From NCBI RefSeq assembly GCF_000499385.1, contig NW_013654333.1, forward strand, positions 5,001 through 29,087: a DNA stretch of 24,087 nucleotides, written 5' to 3'. Below, one piece after another: positions 1 to 8,310 of the stretch. The notes under the pieces were generated by a model. It made no database searches. It had not been told where the DNA came from and saw nothing but the letters and a program-made list of their open reading frames with translations. Position 1 is the first letter of the stretch. Each line of letters opens with the position of its first letter. Source of the DNA: Eimeria necatrix. Its lineage: Eukaryota; Apicomplexa; Conoidasida; Eucoccidiorida; Eimeriidae. The position numbers and the translations under genes were made by a program.

Positions 1-335
1 TTTATTTTATTTATTTTGTTTGCTTGCCTCTTTAGTTTCTTTTCTTTTTTCTTTTCGATTTGTTTCTCATTTAATTTATACTTTGATTTATTTCTTTTTC
101 AACAAAAGAAATAAACAAAAAAAGAAATAAATTAAAATAAAACAAAATTAAAAAAGAAAGAAATAGACAAAAATAAAAACAAAAAATAAAAACAAAAAAA
201 ACGTAAAAACCTTCAAATCAACTCAAACCAACTCAACTAAACTCGACCAACTAAATCAAATTAATTAAATCAAACTAAACAAACAAATAAATATAAATAA
301 ACAAACAAATAAACAAATAAATAAATAATAAATAA

Positions 336-375
<40 letters not shown>

Positions 376-530
376 AAATAAATGCGAATTTGCGTTTAGG
401 GGAAACGAGCAGCTTCGCGCTGGCGTGCATTGGGGTGTATCTACTCCCGGTGTTGTTTGTGGTTTTTTCCGCTCGCGCTCAAAATGAGTTTTCATTTTAT
501 TTTTCTGCTGCTGCTTCTTCTTTCTTTGCT

Positions 531-571
<41 letters not shown>

Positions 572-599
572 TTCTTTTTCTTTTCCACTTTCTCTCGAG
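1..599. repeat. AT-rich spacer with (AAAT)n tract and pyrimidine-rich lead-in
   Basis: This stretch has no convincing gene. Positions 1-260 are AT-rich with TTTATT and AAATAAA runs. Positions 265-380 are an AAAT/AAATAAAC microsatellite. Positions 480-599 are pyrimidine-rich with a (CTG)n run and end in CTTTCTCTCGAG, which I read as the 3' splice site in front of the first visible exon. Poly-L and poly-A frames over the CTG run are read as shadows. An imperfect copy of the dispersed GGTGTA palindrome lies near 432. Confidence 0.7.
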
Positions 600-678
600 T
601 CTTCTCTCCACGCCGATCTTCGCCTCAGCCTCGCCCTCGACTTCCTCGACATCACTGTCATGTTCAACGACGCCCTAG
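600..678 (+). CDS. Membrane-protein gene, first visible exon
   Basis: It encodes SSLHADLRLSLALDFLDITV and onward. A CT-rich tract ending in AG at 598-599 precedes it. The donor is CTAG|gtcagc with GT at 679-680, leaving phase 1. The following (CTG)n sequence (679-1124) is intron, although it is open in several frames. Confidence 0.55.
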
Positions 679-682
679 GTCA

Positions 683-718
<36 letters not shown>

Positions 719-988
719 TTGCTGCTGCTGCTGCTGTTGTTTTGCTGCTGCTGCTGCTGTTGTTTTGCGGCTGCTGCAGCTGTTTTGGTTGTGCTGCTGC
801 AGCGTTTTTCGTGCTGCTGCCGTTGGTTTGCCGTGTTTTGCTGCTTTGCTGCTGTCGTTTCGTTGCTGCTGCTGCTGCTTTGCTGCTGCTGCTTTGCTGC
901 AGTAGTTTTGCTGCAGTTGCTTTGCTGCTGCTGCTGTTCTGGCGCTGCTGCCGGCGGGGCTGGGAGCGGGAGGGTGTCCCGGAGTGCC

Positions 989-1029
<41 letters not shown>

Positions 1030-1086
1030 ACCGTCGTATCTCTGCACCTTTTTCCCCCCAGCCGCTGCCGCTGCCGCTGCTGCTGC

Positions 1087-1122
<36 letters not shown>

Positions 1123-1635
1123 AGAGCGGGACCGGCAGCTGCAGCTGGTGGGGGAAGGCGCAGCAGCAGGCGACTGGGTGGGGCTCTTCACCCTGGTGCT
1201 GTGCATAGTGGACGTGCTGAGTCTGGGGCTGGCCTTTGCTTCCTGGGGGCCCCCGGGGGGCCCCCAGCAGCAAGGAGATATATTTGTGTCTGCGAAGTTT
1301 GAATTTCTTGTTGGTTTGCTGCTGGTGGATGTTCCCTTTTTAGTAGTGAGGCTTTACTGGATGTGTGGGGCCCCACAGAAGCTGTTGTGGTTTTTTTTGA
1401 AGAACATCTTCACCATTTGCATGCGGCCTTTGAAGCTCAACCAGTGCCGTTTGGCCGAGCGCGAGAAGGCCAAGGGGACCCAAAAGTCCATTTACGAGAA
1501 GCCCGGCAGCGAGCTGCTGCTGCAGCAGCAAATCCGGCAGCAGCAGCAGCAGCAGCAGCAAAAAACGCGCACAAAGATGCCCCACACGGGCCCCTACGCC
1601 CCAGACCCGAAAAACGCCGCCAAAAACTACCTCCT

Positions 1636-1680
<45 letters not shown>

Positions 1681-1798
1681 CGCAGCCACTGCTGCTGCTG
1701 CGGTCGGCAGGGGCGTCCTCGAAAACATACAGCGCCTCCGCCAGCGCGGCAGCATGCTGCGCCAGCGCCAGCAGCAGCAGCAGCAGCAGCAGCACACT

Positions 1799-1833
<35 letters not shown>

Positions 1834-2164
1834 CGCCGGCGGCTCCTTCTACGGCAGCAGAGACTTTGCTGCAGACTCGCTGCTCCCCAGCAGCAGCGCA
1901 GACACTGCAGCAGGAAGATCAACAGCATCTTTTGAGTCTTTGAATGAAACTCTGAGGGACCGCAGCTGGGTCCCCGGGCCCCTTCCTGCTGCTGTGCTGC
2001 AGCAGCCGCTGCTGCCTCAACAAAGTGCTGGACGGCTCGGCCTACCTTTCGTACGCGCAGCAGCTGCGGCTTGCTGCTGCTGCTGCTGCTGCTGCTGCGC
2101 TGCACCTGCTGCTGGTGCTGCTGGGCTTCTGCTCCTTCATCTTCGCGAAGGAGCCCGCGGCCCC

Positions 2165-2204
<40 letters not shown>

Positions 2205-2708
2205 CCCGAGTTCTTCCCCCTCACCGCCTGGGGTGTCTTGACACCGCGGGACAAGGCGCTGCTGCTGATCTGGGGTGTATCGACAGCTCTGTGTCTCCTC
2301 AGCTGCTGCGGAGAAGCTCCGCTGCTGGACTGTCTCTTCACTTCTTTTTGTTTTGCTGCCAAACAACTTTCCCGTTTGCTGCTCTTCCGCGAGTTGGGCT
2401 TTTACTACTTGTCTCCGCAGGGCGTGGCAGCAGCAGCAGCAGCAAGTGGCTTCCAGCCCAAACACGCCATTGCTTTGCTGCTGGGGGTTTCCTTTCTTGC
2501 CAAACCCCTCATTTACTTTTTGACTCTTTCTTTGGCGCTGCTGCAGTCTCTTTTTGGAAAAAGGTTTTACACTTGGAAAAGGGACAAATACGTCCTCAGT
2601 GCGACAAACCCTAAACCCTAAACCCTAAACCCTAAACCCTAGCACCTCCCGCGCCCTCGCGCCCCTTCTCCCGCTTCCTCCGCCCTCTGCACTCCACTGC
2701 GTCCCAAC

Positions 2709-2742
<34 letters not shown>

Positions 2743-2781
2743 GTTGGTGCGTGCCTGCAGGCAGCGCGGGTTCCCCGCTGG

Positions 2782-2832
<51 letters not shown>

Positions 2833-3183
2833 TGTCCGTGAGCAACGTGGTGGTGTTTTACCTGTGCCGGATGGGGGCTGCGCCGGTGTCGCTGCACGGG
2901 TTGCTGCTGGGTCCAAACACTGTTTTAGGGTTTAGGGTTTGCGACGGGCTGACGGAGGCTTTGTGGGTGGAGTGGCTGCTGGGGCTAGGGTTTAGGGTTT
3001 GGGCCCTCTCCCTCCGCCTCAGCTGGTACTCCTTCGGGGTTTACTGCTGCCACTTGCTGCTGCAGCTGCTCTATTTGCTGCTGAGCCAAGCCACGAGGGT
3101 TTTGGTGCTGCGGCGGTTTGAGTTGAAGTTGCTGCTCGAGGGTTTGGTGGCTTTGCGGCCGGACGACTTGGGGATCTTCACTG

Positions 3184-3218
<35 letters not shown>

Positions 3219-3362
3219 GCGCCCCTTGCTGCTGCAGCAGACACGCGCAAGTACAAAAAGAGCAGCAGCAACGGCTGCTTGACTCTTGCGCAGGAGTTCG
3301 AGGCTTTTCAAAGAGACGGCTTCGTCTCTTCTCCCGGAACTGTCTTCCCTGGAGTCTTCTAG
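600..3362 (+). CDS. Multi-pass membrane protein, possibly CECR6/TMEM121-like (5' partial)
   Basis: Exons are read at about 600-678, 1125-1969, 2003-2598 and 2761-3362. Phases agree at 678/1125 (G+AG) and 2598/2761 (A+GC). Between 1969 and 2003 the frame changes, so there is either a roughly 33-nt intron or an indel. The product has hydrophobic segments such as GLFTLVLCIVDVLSLGLAF and FLVGLLLVDVPFLVVRLYWM, several more in the third exon (ALHLLLVLLGFCSFIF, AIALLLGVSFLAKPLIYFL), and one in the last (SWYSFGVYCCHLLLQLLYLL). Poly-Q and poly-A tracts lie in the loops. From memory, the order LALDFLDITVM, then two membrane segments, then WFFLKNIFTI recalls the C-terminal half of animal TMEM121 (VALDLLDLLDM ... 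IFVGKNVVAL). That is suggestive only. N-terminal exons are probably off the left edge. The 3' end is uncertain: TAG at 3360-3362 closes this frame, but an alternative frame is open to 4074. Confidence 0.55.
679..1124 (+). repeat. CTG-rich intron ending in (CTG)nCAG
   Basis: This is an almost pure CTG/TGC-type low-complexity intron. It starts with gtcag and ends in a long CTG run followed by CAG. Splicing it out joins CTA-G to AG-CGG in frame. Poly-Leu, poly-Cys and poly-Ala reading frames here are artefacts of the trinucleotide. Confidence 0.55.
1125..1969 (+). CDS. Membrane-protein gene, main exon
   Basis: It opens ERDRQLQLVGEG and contains two membrane segments. Next comes a basic cytoplasmic-type stretch (MRPLKLNQCRLAEREKAKG). 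Poly-Q and poly-A loops are separated by unique sequence such as KTRTKMPHTGPYAPDPKNAA and GVLENIQRLRQRGSMLRQR. The unique peptides between the runs show that this frame is the coding one. It ends near CGCAGCTGG|gtcccc. Confidence 0.65.
2003..2598 (+). CDS. Membrane-protein gene, third visible exon
   Basis: The frame changes relative to the previous exon. It encodes NKVLDGSAYLSYAQQLRLA, several hydrophobic helices, and ends LLQSLFGKRFYTWKRDKYVL before the donor A|gtgcgac. The donor sits 7 nt before five AAACCCT units. A copy of the dispersed palindrome (2232-2245) is inside this exon and is translated as WGVLTP. Confidence 0.6.
2606..2640 (+). repeat. Telomere-like array (AAACCCT)5
   Basis: Five tandem AAACCCT heptamers lie immediately inside the 5' end of intron 2599-2760. 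The intron continues through a (CTG)n run and ends in GCCTGCAG at 2760. Confidence 0.95.
2761..3362 (+). CDS. Membrane-protein gene, fourth visible exon
   Basis: A + GC gives Ser across the junction, then SAGSPLE, poly-Ser and SVSVSNVVVFYLCRMGAAP. Two short telomere-like stubs are translated in frame as LGFRV. A membrane segment follows, then RVLVLRRFELKLLLEGLVAL and RPDDLGIFTD. It ends EFEAFQRDGFVSSPGTVF and GVF before TAG. A donor-like AA|gtacaa at 3251 with CAG at 3291-3293 would instead shift into the frame reading SSRLFKETASSLLPELSSLE, so the last 70 bases are ambiguous. Confidence 0.55.
2922..3000 (+). repeat. Two short TTTAGGG stubs inside an open frame
   Basis: TTTTAGGGTTTAGGGTTT (2923-2940) and CTAGGGTTTAGGGTTT (2985-3000) hold two heptamers each. 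Both are in frame and stop-free in the surrounding coding sequence. Confidence 0.85.
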
Positions 3363-3370
3363 CTGCTGCT

Positions 3371-3421
<51 letters not shown>

Positions 3422-3638
3422 GCAGCAGCGGCAGCGGGAGGGGTGGGCGAGGGAGTGGCTGCAGCGGAGCCGGCAGCAGCCGCAGCAGCAGCAGCAACGC
3501 AGGGCGGCAGGCTGCAGCGGGAGGGACGGAGCAGCAGCAGCAGCCGCAGCAGCAGCAGCACAAGAGGCTCGCTGCAGCAGCAGGGACGGGCCGCAGCAGC
3601 AAACGCAGCAGCAGCACTTGCCGCTGCAACGCAGCACA

Positions 3639-3669
<31 letters not shown>

Positions 3670-4074
3670 ACGCGTGCGCAGAAAGCGCTTTGCCAGGAAT
3701 CAGCGAGCTGCAGCAGCAGCAGACGCTGCTCCTGCTGCTGCTGCTCACGAAAGATCGCAAAGGAGCAGCAGCAGCAGCAACAGCAGCAGCAGAGGGACTG
3801 GCTGCAGCAGGTCATGAGGCTCCTCATTTCCAGGCCTCACGCTGCTGCTGCAGCTGCAGAAGTAAATGCTGCTGCAGCAGCAGCACAGCAGCAGCTGTTA
3901 CAACTAGAGTTTTTAGAGCAGCAGCAGCAGCATGCTGCTGCTGCTGCACTTCACAGGAATAGTATTCTCAGGCGCTGCAACAGCTGCAGCAGCAGCTGCA
4001 GCAGCAGCTGCAGCAGCAGCTGCAGCAGCAGCTGCAGCAGCTGCTACTGCTGCAGCATAAACAACAGCGCCTGA
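3294..4074 (+). CDS. Possible continuation of the membrane-protein gene (CAG-rich open frame)
   Basis: An open frame of about 260 codons overlaps the end of the previous exon in another phase. Most of it is poly-S, -Q or -A from CAG repeats. Some stretches look like real protein: SSRLFKETASSLLPELSSLE, RDWLQQVMRLLISRPH and QQQLLQLEFLEQQQQ. It could be the true 3' exon after a very short intron (3251-3293). Alternatively, separate small exons could be spliced from it, for example 3682-3810 after GCGTGCGCAG, reading ALPGISELQQQQTLLLLLLL, or 3972 onward after TATTCTCAG. Strand and frame cannot be settled by eye. Confidence 0.3.
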
Positions 4075-4720
4075 CTAGGGATCATTTCGTTTGAGTACAT
4101 TCATTTCCAATGGGAACTGCTGCTGCTGCTGCGGCAGCAGGCTCAGCAGCAGCAGCAGCAGCAGCAGCAGCGGGACGAGCAACAGTAGCTCGAGCAACAA
4201 CGGGAGCTGCTGCAGCAGCAGCTGCTGCAGCAGCAGCTGCTGCAGCAGCAGTGATTTTAATTGCAGCAAAAGCAAACAGCAAAAGTTTCTGTAGCCAGCG
4301 GCGCTGCATTTGCTGCTGAAGCTGCTGCAGTTGCAGCGTCAAACGCTGCAGCTGCTGTTGCAGCTGCTTTTGCTGCCGCGGTTGCAGCAGCAGCTGCTGC
4401 TGCTGCTGCAGCTGCTGTTGCAGCTGCTGTTGCAGCTGCTGCTGCAGCTCCTGTTGCAGCTGCTGTTGCAGCTGCTGTTGCAGCTGCTGCTGCAGCTGCT
4501 GTTGCAGCTCCTGTTGCAGCTGCTGCTGCAACTGCTGCTACAGCTGCTGCTGCAACTGCTGTTGCAGCTGCTGCTACAGCTGCTGCTGCAACTGCTGTTG
4601 CAGCTGCTGCTGCAGTTGCCGTTGCAGCTGCTGCTGCAGCTGCCGCTGCAGCAGCTGCTGTAGTTGCTGTTGCAGCTGCTGCTGCAGCTGCTGTTGCAAT
4701 TGCTGCTGCCGCTTGCATAG
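3972..4720. repeat. CAGCTG-type low-complexity block
   Basis: Positions 3972-4050 are a CTGCAGCAGCAG-type 12-mer, and about 4320-4700 are a GTTGCAGCTGCT-type 12-mer, separated by CTG and CAG runs. Both are close to self-complementary (CAGCTG, CTGCAG). The plus strand can be read as LLLQ, AAAV or poly-A for about 200 codons. The minus strand reads QQQL but is broken by TAG where the plus strand has CTA. I see no unique sequence that proves translation. Confidence 0.7.
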
Positions 4721-5686
4721 GGTGGCAAGAAAACTTGGCTGTTCTTTTTTTTGGGTTCATCGGGGAGTTAGACTTGTGGGGCAGCCGAGGTGTACGTACA
4801 CCTCAACTCGGCAGCAGGAAGTCAGCAGCAGCAAATGAAAGAATAAACATAATCATCTCATTGAGAGAAATAAAAATAAATAAATGAAATAAATAAATGA
4901 AATAAATAAATGAAATAAATGAATGAAATAAATAGTTCTGCCAACTGTTTAGTTCACTTGTCGATATCAAGGCCGCCTACTGGGGTGTATGTACACCTGA
5001 AACGATCAAGACAGGCGCTGTGGGGCCCTCGCTGCTTTTTTGTTTGGAGAAAATATCCGAAATAAAATAAAAGAATTGAATGAATCATTTTATTTCTTTT
5101 TTATTCATTTAGATCTATTTATAAAGACATAAATGCAGTTTATTTGCCTCTTTAGTTGCAGAAAGAAAACGTTTTTGAATGTGCAAGTCGTGCATAGCAG
5201 GTCATTTGAAAATGGGTTTGTTCCTCAATTATATTCATTTAATTCTCAAAATTAATTGAATTTGAATAAATTCACTCATAAAGAAATGAATTTATTCTTC
5301 AATTTTATTTATTTGAATCAAAAAGTGACATTTATGATTTCTGCAGTCACACAGCGGAGCTCGGGTGTCTGTACACCTCAGGGTGTGCGGCGCTGTCGGC
5401 AGCGGCAGCTTGGCCTTAAAACGCATTAAATGCATTTATTAATCAAATATTAAAACATTAAATTAATTTATTTTGTAAATAATTCAACTTTTGAATTAAT
5501 TGGATTGATTTCAGCAGCCGTTTTCAGCAGCTTGCTGCCCGCTGGCTCGCTGGCTCTTGGGGTGTACGCGCACCTCCCGCTGCAGGCTGCGGCAGGCAGA
5601 CCGAGAAAACTGCATTTTGAGTTTAATTTTGATTTTATTTTTAATTTTAATTTAAAATTATTATTTATTTCTTCGAAACTCGCCGC
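4721..5686. other. AT-rich non-coding stretch with four palindrome copies
   Basis: No gene is seen. It contains AAATAAATG-type repeats (4859-4935), AT-rich sequence, and four copies of the dispersed palindrome at 4787-4804, 4984-4997, 5364-5377 and 5561-5574. They are about 190-380 bases apart. Confidence 0.65.
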
Positions 5687-5919
5687 AGCAGCAGCAGCGC
5701 ATGCACGAGGTGACCCTGGGGCTGCAGCAGCAGCAGCAGCAGCTGCTGCGGAGTCTTTTCTCCTCTTTTGCTCTTCAGCTTTTTGCTGATCTGCTGCCCC
5801 ACAAAGAATACCATTTGAAGGCTTTTTCTGTTCCTTTGGGATCTCCCGAGAGAAGGCCCCTGCTGCTCTCCCCCGGCAGCAGCAAACGCAAACCCGCAGC
5901 TAGCCAAAGCTCCGGCTAG
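5687..5919 (+). CDS. Probable terminal exon, unknown protein
   Basis: A T-rich stretch ending CTCGCCGCAG precedes this open frame. It reads QQQRMHEVTLGLQQQ, then unique sequence: RSLFSSFALQLFADLLPHKE, YHLKAFSVPLGSPERRPLLL, and SPGSSKRKPAASQSSG before TAG at 5917-5919. The mixed composition and basic Ser/Lys tail look like a genuine C-terminus. It may be the last exon of the upstream membrane-protein gene or a separate short gene starting at ATG 5701. The TAG falls at the edge of the GCTA repeat field, so the repeat supplies the stop codon. Confidence 0.4.
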
Positions 5920-6130
5920 CTAGCTAGCTAGCTAGCTAGCCGCAGCAAGGCAACTGGCAGCTAGCTGCAGCTAGCCAGCAGGAACGCCTGCTATCCCCAG
6001 CTACCCGGAGCTAGCCCCAGCTAGCTGCAGCTAGCTGCAGCTAGCTGCAGCTAGCCCCAGCGAATCCTAGCTAGCCACAGCTAGCCGCAGCTAGCTGTAG
6101 CTAGCTGCAGCTAGCTAGCCATCTGTAGCT
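5905..6130. repeat. (GCTA)n field 1
   Basis: GCTA tandem runs are interspersed with variants such as GCTAGCTGCA and GCTAGCCCCA. The unit is its own reverse complement in register (TAGC). Confidence 0.95.
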
Positions 6131-6371
6131 AGCCAGCAGGGGAGTCAGCTGTCTCTTTGTTGCAGCTGATCTCCGTCGGGTGTACGTACACCGCAGACAC
6201 TCTGCTGCTCCCTCCCGCGTCAACCCAAAAGAATTAAAATTTATTTTTATTTATTTCTTTTTTATTTATTTCCTTTTTTAAATCTGCAATTACCAAAAAA
6301 TAAAACCTGCAGGACTTCAAATTGAAAGCCCCACAGCTGCCATTGCATGCAGCGACACACGGCCGCAGCAC
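6131..6371. other. Spacer between the two GCTA fields
   Basis: It holds a palindrome copy at 6179-6192, an AT-rich segment (6230-6305) and no supported gene. Confidence 0.6.
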
Positions 6372-6650
6372 GGCTAGCTAGCTAGCTAGCTAGCTAGCTA
6401 GCTAGCTAGCTAGCTAGCCAGCTAGCTAGCCAGATCTTCAACTAGCTAGCTAGTTCTTCAGCTGGCTAGCTGCATAGCAGCTAGCCTGTTCGCCAGCTAG
6501 CTAGCTAGTTGGCTTTTGCTGCAGCTAGCTGGAAAGCCAGCTAGCAACTGAAGTGCTCGATTAGCTTTTCGCTTGGCTAGCTAGCTAGCTGGCTAGCTAG
6601 CTAGCTGGCTAGCTAGCTAGCTAGCTAGCAAGCCAGCTAGCCACAGCACC
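6372..6650. repeat. (GCTA)n field 2
   Basis: This is a long GCTA tract with a pure run of about 45 bases at the start, then degenerate blocks. It lies upstream of the coiled-coil gene. Confidence 0.95.
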
Positions 6651-6693
6651 CTCGAGTTAAGTCAAGCAGAACTGAGAGGGAATAAAGCACTGC

Positions 6694-6760
6694 GGTGTAC
6701 GTACACCCCGCGGGCGCCAAACCCCACACCCTAAACCCTAAACCCTAAACCCTAAACCCT
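6694..6760 (+). repeat. Palindrome copy plus (AAACCCT)n just upstream of a start codon
   Basis: GGTGTACGTACACC lies at 6694-6707 and about four AAACCCT units at 6729-6760, 39 bases before the ATG at 6799. They could be 5' UTR, a 5' UTR intron or promoter sequence; nothing visible decides. Confidence 0.85.
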
Positions 6761-6798
6761 GAAGCCTGGGCTCTACAGGAGGAAGAAGACAGTAGACT

Positions 6799-6878
6799 AT
6801 GGACAGAGAACAGCAGCAGCAGGATGCAGCAGCACCGCTGCAGCAGCAGCAGCAGCCGTTGCTTTTGCCTCAACCGCT

Positions 6879-6913
<35 letters not shown>

Positions 6914-7235
6914 TATCTCAAACTGCTGCTCTCGCCCAAGGGTCCCTCTCTGCTGCGGGCGCTCCTCTAACTTTTGCTTCAACTTCTGTAGGAGCAGACA
7001 AATCAGCAGCAGCAGCAGCAGCAACAGCAGCCACAGCAGCAGCAACAGCAGCAGCAGCAGCAGCAGCCAAAATTCCAGCACAGGCGGCACCAGCAGCATC
7101 GGGAGCAACGAAGCCAGCGGCAGCAGCAGCCGCAGCAGCAACAGCAGCAGCAGCAGCGACGGTGGCAGCAGCAACACAAGCAACCAAGCAGGCGGCAGCA
7201 GCAGCAACAGCAGCAGCAGCAAGAATAGGAGCTAA

Positions 7236-7270
<35 letters not shown>

Positions 7271-7370
7271 ATGTGCTGCTGCCTGCAGAGGCGCCGCCCC
7301 CAACAGTAGAAGAGCGAGTTGAAAAGTTTCTGGACTCTCTTTGTGAGAAAGGAGCACTAAGTGTTAATAC
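6799..7370 (+). CDS. CCDC146: CCDC146-like exon 1
   Basis: It begins MDREQQQQDAAAPLQQQQQP. It has poly-Q then poly-A tracts with unique sequence between (LAQGSLSAAGAPLTFASTSV) and ends PTVEERVEKFLDSLCEKGAL. The donor is AATAC|gtaagc. Together with exon 24 it carries most of this protein's homopolymer runs. Confidence 0.75.
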
Positions 7371-7372
7371 GT

Positions 7373-7436
<64 letters not shown>

Positions 7437-7609
7437 CGTTGGTGTGGTAGTTAGGACAGTTCAGTACACAGCATCTTGAGCAGCCGCTGCAGCAGCAGCA
7501 AACGGAATTCTGCTGCTGCTGCATAAGAGCAAAAAGCCCCACCAGGCGTTGCTGCAGCAGAGACTTTAGCAGCAGCAGCAGCAGCAACAGCGGGAGAACC
7601 TGCAGCAAA

Positions 7610-7640
<31 letters not shown>

Positions 7641-7744
7641 CTAGCACCACCGCAGCAGCACCAGCACTGCCACTAGCACACGACACACAAGCAGCAGCAG
7701 CAGCTGCAGCAGCAGCAGCACGACTGGCAGCGCACGACAGATTA

Positions 7745-7792
<48 letters not shown>

Positions 7793-8239
7793 TTGTTTGT
7801 TTGCGTTCAGGTCTTTGCTGTTCAAGCAGCGGTTTTTCAGGCTGCACGAGAGATATTTGCATGCAGCAAAAACAGAAGCATTAGCAGCAGCAAAGCTGCA
7901 GCGGCTGCAGCAGCAGCTGCAGCAGCAGCAAGAGGAGCTCGCAGAAGCAGCAGCAAGAGCAGCACTGCATTCCGAGCAAATCATGTCACTCAAGCAGGAG
8001 CTCTCCGAGGTACTCAAGGGCCTAGGGTTTAGGGTTTAGGGTTTAGGGTTTAGGGTTTAGGGTTTAGGGTTTAGGGTTTAGCGTTTAGGGTTTAGAGTTT
8101 AGGGTTTAGGGTTTAGGGTTTAGGGTTTAGGGTTTAGGGCCAACGGTCTTTGCTGCTACCATTCTTTCGCGTTTTCCCCCCCCGCCTCAAAATCTGGACA
8201 AAATAAATAAATAATAATATTATTATTTCTATTTAAAAT

Positions 8240-8310
<71 letters not shown>

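Noticed and set aside
664..1273. Minus-strand poly-Ser/Ala/Gln frames over 664-1273
   Set aside because: They are shadows of the CTG-rich intron. No unique peptide or splice context supports the minus strand.
5505..5789. Plus-strand frame reading LGVYAHLPLQ and FNFDFIFNFN
   Set aside because: It translates a palindrome copy followed by AT-rich sequence. A different frame holds the better exon from 5687.
7357..8017. Minus-strand frames across introns 1 and exon 2
   Set aside because: They consist of CTG-derived Leu/Cys/Ala runs opposite a better supported plus-strand exon.
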